A stretch of DNA of 64,000 bases, from NCBI RefSeq assembly GCF_030403745.1, contig NZ_JAQMWP010000004.1, forward strand, positions 310,001-374,000, read 5' to 3'. Shown here one piece after another: positions 24,213-32,715 of the stretch (the first letter of the stretch is position 1; each line of letters starts with the position of its first letter). The translations under genes and the position numbers were made by a program. The notes under the pieces were generated by a model that saw only the letters and a list, made by a program, of their open reading frames with translations, did not search any database and had not been told where the DNA came from. The stretch is from Streptomyces sp. S.PB5. Its GTDB lineage: Bacteria; Actinomycetota; Actinomycetes; Streptomycetales; Streptomycetaceae.

Positions 24213-24595
24213 GACGATCTCCCGGTCTCGGTTACTGATTGCTTACTCTCAGTAGCACGCCGAGGAGGGTGAACCCGCCAGCCGAGCACGGCAAACGGGT
24301 GGCTGTCGTCCGGACCGGAGCCGAATGGCCGCACCCCGGCCCTCCGTCGGGCCCGGAGATAGCGATATCGATGGATGCCCCAAAAGATGCATATGGGCTA
24401 ATTGAGCAAGATATCCGCAAATTTTGGGCAATGTGAATGCAGCATTTCATCTGCTGCGAGCGTGTCCGCCCGCGCGGGCGGACACGCGGGCGGGGCCTCA
24501 CAGCCCCTTCACCGGTCGTCTCCCCTCCCGTGGCGGAGTCGGCGCGGAACTCGCGGCCGACCGCTCACCTGCAGGTCACAGAGAGAGGAATCGTC
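24213..24595. promoter_or_regulatory. AT-rich divergent promoter region
   Basis: 383 nt between divergently transcribed secreted-protein genes. 24355-24465 is strikingly AT-rich for this chromosome and includes GCAGCATTTCATCTGCTGC (6-bp stem, 24437-24455). Promoters for both genes probably lie here. No known riboswitch class recognised. Confidence 0.5.
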
Positions 24596-25447
24596 ATGCC
24601 CTCATCCCTCGCAACCCGTCTCCGCGTGCTCGCCGGCTCCGCCGTCCTGCTCAGCCTTCCGCTGGCCGGTGGCGCCGAGGCCGCCGACGCCTCCGAGAGC
24701 GTTCACAAGAGCAGACACGCGGCCGCGGGCCGTCTCGCCCCTCCGGTCGAGGGCAAGACGCTCGTCTTCGGAGAGGAGTTCGACGGCCCGATCGAGTGGG
24801 GCACCAAGTGGACCGGCGACAGGACCAGCGCCTTCTCGCACGTGGACCACGACCCGGAGTTCTACAACCTCGACTGGCTCACCAAGGACGCGGTGACCGT
24901 CCACGGCGGTCTGGCCAGGTTCACCGCCACCCCGTCCGCCCACACGCTGGAGAACGGCAAGCAGGCCTGGGACACCGGCCTGATCACCACCGAGTACACC
25001 GACCGGGGCTTCCAGGTGCGGGCCGGTGACTACATCGAGACGCGCGTCCAGCTGCCCGACGGGGTCGGCGCGTGGCCGTCCCTGTGGACGTGGTCGGTCG
25101 ACCACCCCGAGGACGCCGGCAACGACGAGATCGACACCTTCGAGTACCACCCGGACGGCCCCTACAACCTGGAGCTGACCAACCACGTCAAGCCCGACGT
25201 GGACAACTACACCAACTCCGACGTGGTCAAGCCCTGCGAGTGGATCACCATCGGCACCTACTACGGTGTGGACTCGGTCGACTGGTACGTCAACGGGGAG
25301 AAGGTCTTCTCCGACGGCCTGGGTGTCACGGGACCCGAATGGGAGTCGCACGTGGTGATGAACATGTCCGTGAGCGACGGCACGTACCACCCGGCTCCCA
25401 CCGAGCCGATCGACTTCTGGGCCGACTACATCCGCGTCTACCGCTAG
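24596..25447 (+). CDS. Secreted GH16 glucanase
   Basis: 283 aa from ATG 24596 (AGAGGA, 6-nt spacer). Signal peptide RVLAGSAVLLSLPLAGGAEA, then a ~25-residue linker. The GH16 domain fills the rest. Its catalytic motif EIDTFEYHPDG (EXDXXE) is intact, with aromatic subsite residues in PSLWTWSV and FWADYIRVYR at the end. No carbohydrate-binding module. It shares HTLENG.QAWDTGLITTE with the GH16 at 16955-18145. Likely cleaves a beta-glucan or similar polymer; the exact linkage cannot be deduced. Confidence 0.9.
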   Translation: MPSSLATRLRVLAGSAVLLSLPLAGGAEAADASESVHKSRHAAAGRLAPPVEGKTLVFGEEFDGPIEWGTKWTGDRTSAFSHVDHDPEFYNLDWLTKDAVTVHGGLARFTATPSAHTLENGKQAWDTGLITTEYTDRGFQVRAGDYIETRVQLPDGVGAWPSLWTWSVDHPEDAGNDEIDTFEYHPDGPYNLELTNHVKPDVDNYTNSDVVKPCEWITIGTYYGVDSVDWYVNGEKVFSDGLGVTGPEWESHVVMNMSVSDGTYHPAPTEPIDFWADYIRVYR

Positions 25448-25470
25448 GTCCGCACCCGCACGCCAGGGAT

Positions 25471-25502
25471 GAGCCCGCGACCCGCTCAAGGGTCGCGGGC
25501 TC
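25471..25502 (+). terminator. Strong hairpin terminator
   Basis: GAGCCCGCGACCC (25471-25483) pairs perfectly with GGGTCGCGGGCTC (25490-25502); 13-bp stem, 6-nt loop, 24 bp after the GH16 stop. Confidence 0.88.
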
Positions 25503-25992
25503 GCCGGTGCTCCGGGCCCGCGGCACGGTTCTGTCCGGCGCGCTCCACTCCCGCCCCGGACCGCCTGTGCTGTCGGTGCACCGCCCGGCGCCGGCCGACG
25601 GCCCCGACAATCCGCCGCTCGTACCCGGCGTGCACCCGCTGGGGGCGACTGAGCCGTCCGGATCGGCCAACTCGTCCGCAGGGCAGTGGACTTCGGTCGT
25701 CATCGGTCCAGACGTGGTGGCGGACCGGTCGAGCACCAGCCCGGCCGCGGTGCTCGGAGCTGCGGCGCGTTCGCGTCGAACGCCGACTGGTCCTCGAGGT
25801 GCCGGAAGTTCCGAAGCCAGTCAGTGCGATGAGGACACCCGACGATTCCGCCGCTGTGACTTCGCAGTCACGGCCGGGACAGCCGCACCCGACGCACGGG
25901 TCGCCGACGTGCGTCGCACAGCTTTGGCGGATCAGCCACGATCCTGCACTGAGCGCCGGACGGAACCGGTCTGCCGGCGGTGCGCTGCGGGC
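25503..25992. other. 490-nt region without an identifiable gene
   Basis: High GC, open in several frames, but no frame shows a ribosome-binding site, a signal peptide or a recognisable domain. It may be decayed coding sequence. Confidence 0.45.
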
Positions 25993-26036
25993 CAGGCCTC
26001 AGACAGAGCTCAGACAGGCCTCAGTCAGGCCTCAGG
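25993..26036. repeat. Four 11-bp tandem repeats
   Basis: Units CAGGCCTCAGA, CAGAGCTCAGA, CAGGCCTCAGT and CAGGCCTCAGG, head to tail. The last unit contains the TGA stop (26034-26032) of the leftward dehydrogenase gene. Confidence 0.9.
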
Positions 26037-26991
26037 GGAGACGGCGTACGGGTGAACCCGCCAGGTACGCCTGGATGTTCTCGACCGCCTGGCCGTAGTA
26101 CGTCGAGTAGTTCGCCCGCGAGACATAGCCGAGGTGCGGGGTGGCGAGCAGGCGGGGGGCCGTGCGCGCCGGGTGGCCGGCTGGGAGGGGCTCGGTGTCG
26201 AAGACATCGAGACCCGCGCCCGCGATACGGCCTTCGTGGAGGGCGGCGAGGAGCGCGTCCTGGTCGACGATCGCCGCGCGTGAGGTGTTGATCAGGTAGG
26301 CGGTCGGCTTGAGGAGGGCGAGTTCGGCCGGGCCGAGCAGGCCTCGGGTGCGGTCGCTCAGGGCGAGGTGGACGGAGAGGTAGTCGCTGCCGGCGAGGAG
26401 CTCCTCCTTGGTCGCCGCGAGCTCGGCGCCTACCTCGTCCGCGCGTTCCTTGGTGAGGTTCTGGCTCCAGGCGGTGACCTCCATGCCGAAGGCCAACCCG
26501 ATCCGCGCCACCCGGCTGCCGATCTTGCCGAGCCCGAGGAGCCCGAGCCGGCGGCCGTGCAGATCGGCGCCGACGGTGGACTGCCAGGGGCCGTTCGCGC
26601 GCAGGGCGTTGCTCTCCTCGACGACCCCGCGGGCGAGGCCGAGCAGCAGCGCCCAGGTGAGCTCGACGGGCGGCGTGGAGGAGCTGGCCGTACCGCACAC
26701 GGTGACGCCCTGCGCCTCGGCGGCGGCGTAGTCGATGACGCTGTTGCGCATCCCGGAGGCGATGAGCAGCCTCAGCCGCGGCAGCTGGGAGATGAGGGAC
26801 GCGGGGAAAGCCACGCGCTCCCGCAGGGTGACCACGATGTCGAACCCGGCCAGTGCCTCGGCGAGTGCGTTCTCGTCGTCGAAGTGTGTGTCGAAGGAGA
26901 CGACTTCGACCTCGTCCGCGATCGGTGACCAGTCGGCGAGCTCGGTCGCCACCCGCTGGAAGTCGTCGAGCACAGCACAGCGCAGTCGCAC
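26032..26991 (-). CDS. D-2-hydroxyacid dehydrogenase, NAD(P)-dependent
   Basis: 319 aa cytosolic oxidoreductase, usual length for the family. It interconverts a 2-keto acid and a D-2-hydroxy acid. The NAD-binding motif is GLLGLGKIGSRVARIGLAFG. The catalytic triad is visible as Arg in INTSRAAIVD, Glu in DVFDTEPLP and His in ATPHLGYVS. The substrate-binding half has the usual ASGMRNSVID segment. Substrate unknown. A single gene, divergent from the VOC gene across 284 nt. Confidence 0.92.
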   Translation of the reverse strand: MRLRCAVLDDFQRVATELADWSPIADEVEVVSFDTHFDDENALAEALAGFDIVVTLRERVAFPASLISQLPRLRLLIASGMRNSVIDYAAAEAQGVTVCGTASSSTPPVELTWALLLGLARGVVEESNALRANGPWQSTVGADLHGRRLGLLGLGKIGSRVARIGLAFGMEVTAWSQNLTKERADEVGAELAATKEELLAGSDYLSVHLALSDRTRGLLGPAELALLKPTAYLINTSRAAIVDQDALLAALHEGRIAGAGLDVFDTEPLPAGHPARTAPRLLATPHLGYVSRANYSTYYGQAVENIQAYLAGSPVRRLP

Positions 26992-27275
26992 GTCGGTTCC
27001 TCTCCGTGTGCCTGATGTCCAACTGTCCCTGATGTCCGGGAAGATCGACTGTACGCCGAGTGCGGCGGCGGGATTCGGTCAGATTTCTGACGGACGGGCG
27101 AACGGGCGGGTGGGCGGACCGGTAGGGGAGGGCGACCTTCGGAGACGGTTCGTGGTCCGCGGATGTCGAGAACGTGCGGTCGGCTCCGTCCCAGGGGTGT
27201 CGGCGGCCGGCACCGGCCGCACGAGGAAGTGCGCAGGGAAGCGTACGAGCGCACAAGGACGAGGGAGAAGACATC

Positions 27276-27719
27276 ATGGCGATTCAGCGGATGGACAACG
27301 TCGGCATCGTCGTCGAGGACCTGGACGCGGCCATCGCCTTCTTCGCGGAGCTCGGTATGGAGCTGGAGGGCAGGACGGAGGTCGAGGGCCTCTTCGCCGA
27401 CCAGTGCACCGGCCTCGACGGCGTCCGCTGCGCCATCGCGATGCTCCGGACCCCGGACGGGCACGGCCGGCTGGAGCTGGCGAAGTACCGCAGCCCCGCT
27501 GCCACCGGCGTCGGACCGCGCAACCCGCCCCACAACATCCTGGGCACCCACCGCGTCATGTTCGCCGTCGACGACATCGAGGACACCGTCGCCCGTCTGC
27601 GCCCGCACGGATCCGAACTCCTCGGCGAGATCGCCCGCTTCGAGGACAGCTATCTGCTCTGCTACGTCCGCGGGCCGGAGGGCATCATCGTGGGGCTGGC
27701 GGAGGAGCTGCGCCGGTAA
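27276..27719 (+). CDS. VOC-family (glyoxalase/bleomycin-resistance fold) protein
   Basis: 147 aa from ATG 27276 (GAGGGAGAA upstream). Two betaalphabetabetabeta modules: MDNVGIVVEDLDAAIAFFAE and, in the second half, HRVMFAVDDIEDTVARLRPH. Metal-ligand-type residues include His/Glu positions in RLELAKY and at the end of module two. It could be a lactoylglutathione-lyase-like or dioxygenase-like enzyme; the substrate is unassigned. It is convergent with the tRNA gene, with a shared hairpin between them. Confidence 0.85.
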   Translation: MAIQRMDNVGIVVEDLDAAIAFFAELGMELEGRTEVEGLFADQCTGLDGVRCAIAMLRTPDGHGRLELAKYRSPAATGVGPRNPPHNILGTHRVMFAVDDIEDTVARLRPHGSELLGEIARFEDSYLLCYVRGPEGIIVGLAEELRR

Positions 27720-27732
27720 GGCTCCGGCCAGC

Positions 27733-27757
27733 AAAAAAGCCCTCCCGGAGGAGAGCT
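27733..27757 (-). terminator. Intrinsic terminator of the tRNA gene
   Basis: On the minus strand AGCTCTCC, loop TCCG, GGAGGGCT, followed directly by a T6 run. It is a classical hairpin plus U-tract, 11 bp past the tRNA 3' end. Confidence 0.85.
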
Positions 27758-27767
27758 GGGAAAGAGG

Positions 27768-27840
27768 CGCCCCCGGCAGGACTCGAACCTGCGGCCAAGC
27801 GCTTAGAAGGCGCCTGCTCTATCCACTGAGCTACGGGGGC
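27768..27840 (-). tRNA. tRNA-Arg (anticodon UCU)
   Basis: 73 nt on the minus strand. Acceptor arms GCCCCCG/CGGGGGC, D-arm GCTC...GAGC, anticodon stem GGCGC/GCGCT with loop CTTCTAA, T-arm GCAGG-TTCGAGT-CCTGC, discriminator G. The anticodon TCT reads AGA, a rare codon in this GC-rich genome. CCA is not encoded; the following bases are CCT. Confidence 0.96.
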
Positions 27841-28160
27841 CGGTGTGGTGGCCTCGTGTCTGGTGCCCGGGTGTGGGCTGATCCGTGACGTTGCCGGGGA
27901 CAAGGATAGGGCTCCCGGATCCTTGTCCCTGTTGCTTCGCCTCCGTGGCTCAATGTGGAGGTTCGGTGAAGCGGTCCTGATAATCGCAGGCAGGTACGAA
28001 TCGTGCATCGCTTTTGGCGTCTCGCGCCCCGGGTGTTGTGCACTCGTTATGCCTGGACTATGCCGTTGTCCCAGTCATCCCTTCCATCCCTTGTGTTCCG
28101 TCGGCGCGCAGACGTGCTCATATGCTTCAGAATTCCCCTAAAATTGGGCATTCTTCACAT
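27841..28160. other. 320-nt intergenic region
   Basis: Divergent leader between the tRNA gene (minus) and the dynamin-like operon (plus). The 27960-28150 part is comparatively AT-rich and should contain the operon promoter. No gene seen. Confidence 0.5.
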
Positions 28161-29765
28161 GTGGTGACCTTGGACGTACGGCCTCAGCTGCTCGACGCAC
28201 TCTCCGCCCTGCGCGACCGTGTCGCCGCCGCACGCTTCCCGCTGCCCCTTGCGGGTGCTCCACGCGCGCGTGCCAACCGCGACGAACTGCTCGCCCAGCT
28301 CGACGACTACTTGGTGCCCCGGTTGAGGGAACCCGAAGCGCCCCTGCTGGCCGTTGTGGGCGGTTCCACCGGCGCCGGGAAGTCGACCCTCGTCAACTCC
28401 CTTGTGGGACGGCGGGTCAGCGAGGCCGGTGTGCTGCGGCCGACCACGCGGACCCCCGTTCTGGTGTGCCATCCGGAGGACCATCACTGGTTCAGCGGGA
28501 TGCGCGTACTGCCCGACCTCACGCGTGTGTGGGTACCCCAGCAGGAGGGCGACGACCTTCTGCTGCCCGGCGAGGATCCCGGGCGTGTGCTGCGCGTCGA
28601 GACCGCGGACACCCTCCCGCGCGGGCTCGCCCTCCTCGACGCCCCCGACGTCGACTCCCTCGTCGCCGACAACCGCACGCTGGCCGCCGAACTCATCTGC
28701 GCGGCCGACATCTGGGTCATGGTCACCACGGCCGCACGGTACGCCGACGCCGTGCCGTGGCATCTCCTGCGCACCGCCAAGGAGTACGACGTCACTTTGG
28801 TGACCGTCCTCGACCGGGTGCCGCACCAGGTGGTCTCCGAGGTCTCCCGGCAGTACGGGGCGCTGCTCACCAAGGCCGGGCTCGGCGACGTACCGCGGTT
28901 CACCGTGCCCGAACTGCCCGAGTCGGCGTGGGGCGGCGGACTGCTGCCCGCCACCGCCGTGGCGCCGCTCAGGACGTGGCTCGTGCACCAGACCCAGGAC
29001 CCGGGCGCCAGGCAGCACGCCGTGGGCCGTACCGCGCACGGCGTCCTGGACTCGCTCAAGTCCCGGATGCCCGAGCTGGCCAGCGCCGCCGCCGCCCAGT
29101 ACGCGGCCGCGCTCCGGCTCACCGCCGCGGTCGACGGGGCGTACGACAGCGAGCACGCGCGCGTGCGGGGACGGTTGCAGGCCGGTGCCGTGCTCGCCGG
29201 GGACGCGCTCAAGCGGTGGCGGGCCTTCCCGCTCGACTGCACCGCCGGGGAACTGCTCGACGCGCTCGTGGAGAGCCTCGCCGCACTCCTGCTGTGCGCC
29301 GTCAGCGCCGCCGACGAGCGCGTCGACGAGGCCTGGCGGCGCGAACCGGCTGCGGGCGCCCCCCAACTGGCCGGCCCCGACCCGACGCTGGAGAGCGCGG
29401 AGCACCGGATCGGGATGGCCGTACGGCGGTGGCGGCGCGAGCTGGAGGAGTTCGCCGAGGAGGAGGTGCGCGACCTCGACCGCAGCGTCGCGCCCGACCC
29501 CGAGGTGATCGCCGCGCTCGTCGCCACCGCGCTCCTCGGCGGCCGCCGGGCGCGGTCCGCCGGCGAGGGGCTCGCCGAGCGGCTCGGGGCGCACGGGGCG
29601 CTGCGGCTGCGCGACCGGGGCGGACGGCTGCTCACCGAGCACCTGGACCGGGTCGTGCACGGCGAGCGCGAGCGCCGGCTCGCCCCGCTCGACGCCCTCG
29701 ACGTGCACCCGGAGCCCCAGGCCGAACTCATCGCCGCGCTGTCCGTACTGCAGAAGGAGAGGTGA
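28161..29765 (+). CDS. dynA: Dynamin-like GTPase, DynA-type (no membrane segment)
   Basis: 534 aa from GTG 28161 (residues [20 protein letters not shown]); an ATG at 28122 is a weaker alternative. GTPase motifs: P-loop [19 protein letters not shown], switch [12 protein letters not shown]3 LLDAPDVDS and G4-like VTVLDRVP. A helical stalk-like C-terminal half follows, without transmembrane helices. Streptomyces DynA and DynB are known to stabilise FtsZ rings at sporulation septa. The partner gene with membrane segments follows after 3 nt, then ssbB, matching the conserved locus. The dynA/dynB naming follows the membrane criterion from memory. Confidence 0.85.
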   Translation: MVTLDVRPQLLDALSALRDRVAAARFPLPLAGAPRARANRDELLAQLDDYLVPRLREPEAPLLAVVGGSTGAGKSTLVNSLVGRRVSEAGVLRPTTRTPVLVCHPEDHHWFSGMRVLPDLTRVWVPQQEGDDLLLPGEDPGRVLRVETADTLPRGLALLDAPDVDSLVADNRTLAAELICAADIWVMVTTAARYADAVPWHLLRTAKEYDVTLVTVLDRVPHQVVSEVSRQYGALLTKAGLGDVPRFTVPELPESAWGGGLLPATAVAPLRTWLVHQTQDPGARQHAVGRTAHGVLDSLKSRMPELASAAAAQYAAALRLTAAVDGAYDSEHARVRGRLQAGAVLAGDALKRWRAFPLDCTAGELLDALVESLAALLLCAVSAADERVDEAWRREPAAGAPQLAGPDPTLESAEHRIGMAVRRWRRELEEFAEEEVRDLDRSVAPDPEVIAALVATALLGGRRARSAGEGLAERLGAHGALRLRDRGGRLLTEHLDRVVHGERERRLAPLDALDVHPEPQAELIAALSVLQKER

Positions 29766-29768
29766 CCG

Positions 29769-31736
29769 GTGACCGCCGTCACTGACCAGGACCACACGGA
29801 TCACACGGATAACACCCAGGACAACGCCCCGGAGGACGCGGACGGTACGCCGGTGGAAGACGAGGGCGAAGGCGAGCGTGAGGGCGTGGAAGCCTTGGAC
29901 GCCATGGGCGCGGTGGATTCCGCGGATCCCCCGGAGGACGGGAGCGAGGAGCCGGATGGCGGGCACGCGCGCGTGGAGGGCCGCGACGTCCCGGAGCGCT
30001 CGGAGAGGCGCACGGAGGGTCGTACGGACTCCTCGGAGTCCTGGGACGACGGGCTGATCGCGCGAAGGGCCAACGAGACCGCCGCGGCGGAGCCCGTCGC
30101 CGTCGTGGAGACGCGGGGCGCCGGGGCACAGATCGCGGCTCCCCTGGCGTACGACGGGCCGCTGCGGTCGCGGCTGGACGCGCTGCGTGAGCTCGTGGGG
30201 CTGTCCCGGACCCGGCTCGACAGCCGGACCCTCGCCGAGGCTGGGCGGGTCCTCGACGAGGCCGCCGCGCGGCGCAGGCTGTCGGGGCAGCACACCGTCG
30301 TCGCCATCGCGGGGGCGACCGGCAGTGGGAAGTCGCAGCTGTTCAACGCACTGGCCGGGGTGCCCATCTCGGAGACGGGCGTACGGCGCCCCACCACCGC
30401 CGCGCCCATCGCGTGCAGTTGGAGCGACGGGGCGGCCAGTCTCATCGAGCGGCTCGGGATCCCGCCCCGGCTGCGGCGGCGGCCCCTGCAGAGCGCCGAG
30501 TCGGAGGCGTTGCTGCGCGGGCTCGTGCTGGTGGATCTGCCGGACCACGACTCGGCGGCCGTGCAGCACCGGGAGCAGGTGGATCGTGTTCTGGGTCTCG
30601 TGGACGCGGTGATCTGGGTGGTCGACCCGGAGAAGTACGCCGACGCCGTGCTGCACGAGCGGTATCTGCGGCCCATGGCGGGACACGCGGAGGTCATGTT
30701 CGTCGTCCTCAACCAGGTAGACCGGCTGCCCGGCGAGGCCACCGAGCAGGTTCTCGACGATCTGCGGCGGCTGCTCGACGAGGACGGGATCGCGCTCGGC
30801 GAGTACGGCGAACCGGGCGCGACCGTGCTCGCGCTGTCCGCGCTCACCGGCGACGGGGTCGGTGAACTGCGGGAGGCGCTCGGGCAGTTCGTGGGCGAAC
30901 GCGGGGCGCCCGCGCGGCGGATCTCGGCCGACGTGGACGCCGCCGCGTGGCGGCTGCGGCCGGTGTACGCCACCGGGCGGCGCACCGGGCTGAGCGAGGA
31001 GGCGCGGGACGAGTTCGCCGTACGGCTCGCCGACGCGGTCGGGGCGACGGCGGCGGGCGAGGCGGCTGAGCGGGCGTGGCTGCGCAACGCCAACCGCGCG
31101 TGCGGGACGCCGTGGCTGCGGCTGTGGCGGTGGTACCAGGACCGGCTCGAACCGCCCACCGGGCGGCTGCCGTTGCGGTCGCAGGCCGACGAGGAGGCCA
31201 CGGCACGGCAGCGCGTCGAGCAGGCGGTGCGGACGGTCGCGGAACGGGCCTCCGCGGGGCTTCCGGCGCCCTGGGCGCTGGCGGTGCGGGAGGCGGCCGT
31301 ACGGGGCTCCCAGGGGCTGCCCGAGGCGCTGGACGACCTCGCCGCGCGCGCGGGACTGCCGCCCGGGCGGCCGCCGCGGCCGGGGTGGTGGCCGGCGGCC
31401 GTGTTCGCGCAGGCGTCCATGACGCTGCTCCAAGTCGTGGGCGGGCTCTGGCTGGTGGGGCAGATCGTCGGGTTCATGGCGCCGAATCTCGGGGTGCCGG
31501 TGCTGCTGATGGTGGCCGGGATCATCGGAGGGCCGCTCGTGGAGTGGAGCTGCCGGATCGCGGCGCGGGGGCCTGCGCGGCGGTACGGCATGGAGGCGGA
31601 ACGGCGGCTGCGGGAGGCGGCGGCCGGGTGCGGGCGGGCCCGGGTACTGGATCCGGTGGCGGCGGAGCTGCTCAGGTACCGGGAGGTCCGGGAGCAGTAC
31701 GGGAGGGTGCTGGGGGTGGAGGCCGGGGTGCGCTGA
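29769..31736 (+). CDS. dynB: Dynamin-like GTPase, DynB-type membrane protein
   Basis: 655 aa from GTG 29769, with AAGGAGAGG inside the end of the preceding gene, so it is translationally coupled. The first ~90 residues are highly acidic and Asp/Glu/Thr-rich (DHTDHTDNTQDNAPEDADGT). GTPase motifs: AIAGATGSGKSQLFNALAG, RRPTTAAPIACSW, LVDLPDHDS, VVLNQVDRL. Two adjacent membrane segments near residues 540-600 (MTLLQVVGGLWLVGQIVGFM, then GVPVLLMVAGIIGGPLVEW) anchor it. It is expected to place the DynA/DynB complex at the septum through divisome partners during sporulation. Confidence 0.87.
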   Translation: MTAVTDQDHTDHTDNTQDNAPEDADGTPVEDEGEGEREGVEALDAMGAVDSADPPEDGSEEPDGGHARVEGRDVPERSERRTEGRTDSSESWDDGLIARRANETAAAEPVAVVETRGAGAQIAAPLAYDGPLRSRLDALRELVGLSRTRLDSRTLAEAGRVLDEAAARRRLSGQHTVVAIAGATGSGKSQLFNALAGVPISETGVRRPTTAAPIACSWSDGAASLIERLGIPPRLRRRPLQSAESEALLRGLVLVDLPDHDSAAVQHREQVDRVLGLVDAVIWVVDPEKYADAVLHERYLRPMAGHAEVMFVVLNQVDRLPGEATEQVLDDLRRLLDEDGIALGEYGEPGATVLALSALTGDGVGELREALGQFVGERGAPARRISADVDAAAWRLRPVYATGRRTGLSEEARDEFAVRLADAVGATAAGEAAERAWLRNANRACGTPWLRLWRWYQDRLEPPTGRLPLRSQADEEATARQRVEQAVRTVAERASAGLPAPWALAVREAAVRGSQGLPEALDDLAARAGLPPGRPPRPGWWPAAVFAQASMTLLQVVGGLWLVGQIVGFMAPNLGVPVLLMVAGIIGGPLVEWSCRIAARGPARRYGMEAERRLREAAAGCGRARVLDPVAAELLRYREVREQYGRVLGVEAGVR

Positions 31737-31800
31737 ACTGGCCTTTTGGTGAGTTGCCGGGGCTTCTCGTAGGTGGGCGTCGCTCGTTCGGGTGGCGGAG

Positions 31801-31828
31801 TTATCCACAAGCGGACCGGTGGTCCACA
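31801..31828 (+). promoter_or_regulatory. Two DnaA-box-like sites upstream of ssbB
   Basis: TTATCCACA (31801-31809) is a perfect canonical DnaA box, and TGGTCCACA (31820-31828) is close to the actinomycete form, in the same orientation 19 bp apart. They lie in the 215-nt gap before ssbB, about 125 bp from its start. DnaA control of a DNA-replication protein gene is plausible; no binding data. Confidence 0.5.
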
Positions 31829-31951
31829 GCGCTCGGCGGGCTCGGGCCGGCGGAGGCAGTCTGGCTTCACGGCGATCGCGCAGGACGCGGTCGGCGAAGC
31901 AGACGCAGCCGTACGGGACGGGCCCGTCGGCGTATGCGGGAGGGGTTCGAG

Positions 31952-32410
31952 ATGAACGAGACGATCATCGGCGTGGTGGGGAACGTGGCGACGACGCCGG
32001 TGTACCGCGAGACACAGAACGGGGCGTCGGCGCGGTTCCGGCTGGCGGCGACCCAGCGTTACTGGGACCGGGAGAAGGGGGAGTGGACGGACGGGCACAC
32101 GAACTTCTTCACCGTGTGGGCGAACCGGCAGCTCGCCACCAATGTGGGGGCTTCGCTGTCGGTGGGTGAACCCGTCATCGTCCAGGGGCGGTTGAAGGTC
32201 CGCACCGAGGTGCGCGACGGGCAGAGCTGGACCTCGGCGGACATCGACGCGGTGGCCATCGGGCACGACATGTCGCGGGGTGCGTCGTTCTTCCGGCGCG
32301 TGCAGAAACCGGAGCCCGTCGGCGCCCCCTCGCAGCCCGAGCCGAGCTGGGAGACGCCCGTCGGGGAGGCGGCCGACCAACAGGAGCGGGAGCCAGTCGC
32401 GGTGACGTGA
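31952..32410 (+). CDS. ssbB: Single-stranded DNA-binding protein, SsbB-type
   Basis: 152 aa from ATG 31952 (GGGAGGGG, 6-nt spacer). OB-fold: MNETIIGVVGNVATTPVYRE, RFRLAATQRYWDREKGEWTD, NFFTVWANRQLATNVGASLS, then EPVIVQGRLKVRT. The C-terminal tail is short and Pro/Glu-rich and lacks the acidic DDDIPF-type tip of the housekeeping SSB. This, and linkage to the dyn genes, points to the sporulation-associated paralogue SsbB, which is needed for chromosome segregation into spores. The tail ends QEREPVAVT. Confidence 0.92.
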   Translation: MNETIIGVVGNVATTPVYRETQNGASARFRLAATQRYWDREKGEWTDGHTNFFTVWANRQLATNVGASLSVGEPVIVQGRLKVRTEVRDGQSWTSADIDAVAIGHDMSRGASFFRRVQKPEPVGAPSQPEPSWETPVGEAADQQEREPVAVT

Positions 32411-32420
32411 CGTCAGCCGG

Positions 32421-32484
32421 CCGAGCTGCCGAGCTGCCGAGCTGCCGAACTGTAGAGCTGCCGAAGTACCGAAGTGCCGAACTG
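32421..32484. repeat. Eight tandem 8-bp repeats downstream of ssbB
   Basis: Exact 8-nt phasing. Units: CCGAGCTG three times, CCGAACTG, TAGAGCTG, CCGAAGTA, CCGAAGTG, CCGAACTG. It begins 10 bp after the ssbB stop codon. The rest of 32411-32715 (305 nt) holds no gene and presumably carries the promoter of the next gene, with a TAGGAT -10-like element at 32626. Confidence 0.92.
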
Positions 32485-32715
32485 TGGCTTATCGGCGAGT
32501 GCGCACCGAACGACCCCGGTGGATTTGTCGATAAGCCCTGCTCGCAGGTGATCTTGGCGATAACGATTCCGAGTCGGATCGGTCGCCCGACCGCATCACC
32601 GGGAATCGCGGTGCGGGCGCATACCTAGGATGCCGGGCATAGCTCTCGGGGCTGCTGATTCTGCTGGTGGGACCGTTCCCCCCACATCAACGGGTCCTGC
32701 TCGAAGGGGAATTCT

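Noticed and set aside
24437..24595. 53-codon N-terminal extension of the second GH16 protein
   Set aside because: It would put an Arg-rich stretch before the signal peptide; ATG 24596 has a good ribosome-binding site.
25469..26098. 209-codon plus-strand frame after the GH16 gene
   Set aside because: No domain, begins inside the terminator hairpin and runs into the antisense of the dehydrogenase.
27768..27840. tRNA-Arg as attachment site of an integrated island covering 5-25 kb
   Set aside because: No duplicate of the tRNA 3' end, integrase gene or excisionase was seen, and two core-type genes lie between the tRNA and the accessory region.
28155..31808. 1217-codon open frame on the minus strand
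   Set aside because: It is the mirror of the two dynamin-like GTPase genes; high GC removes stops from the opposite strand. Composition is His/Pro/Arg-rich with no domain.
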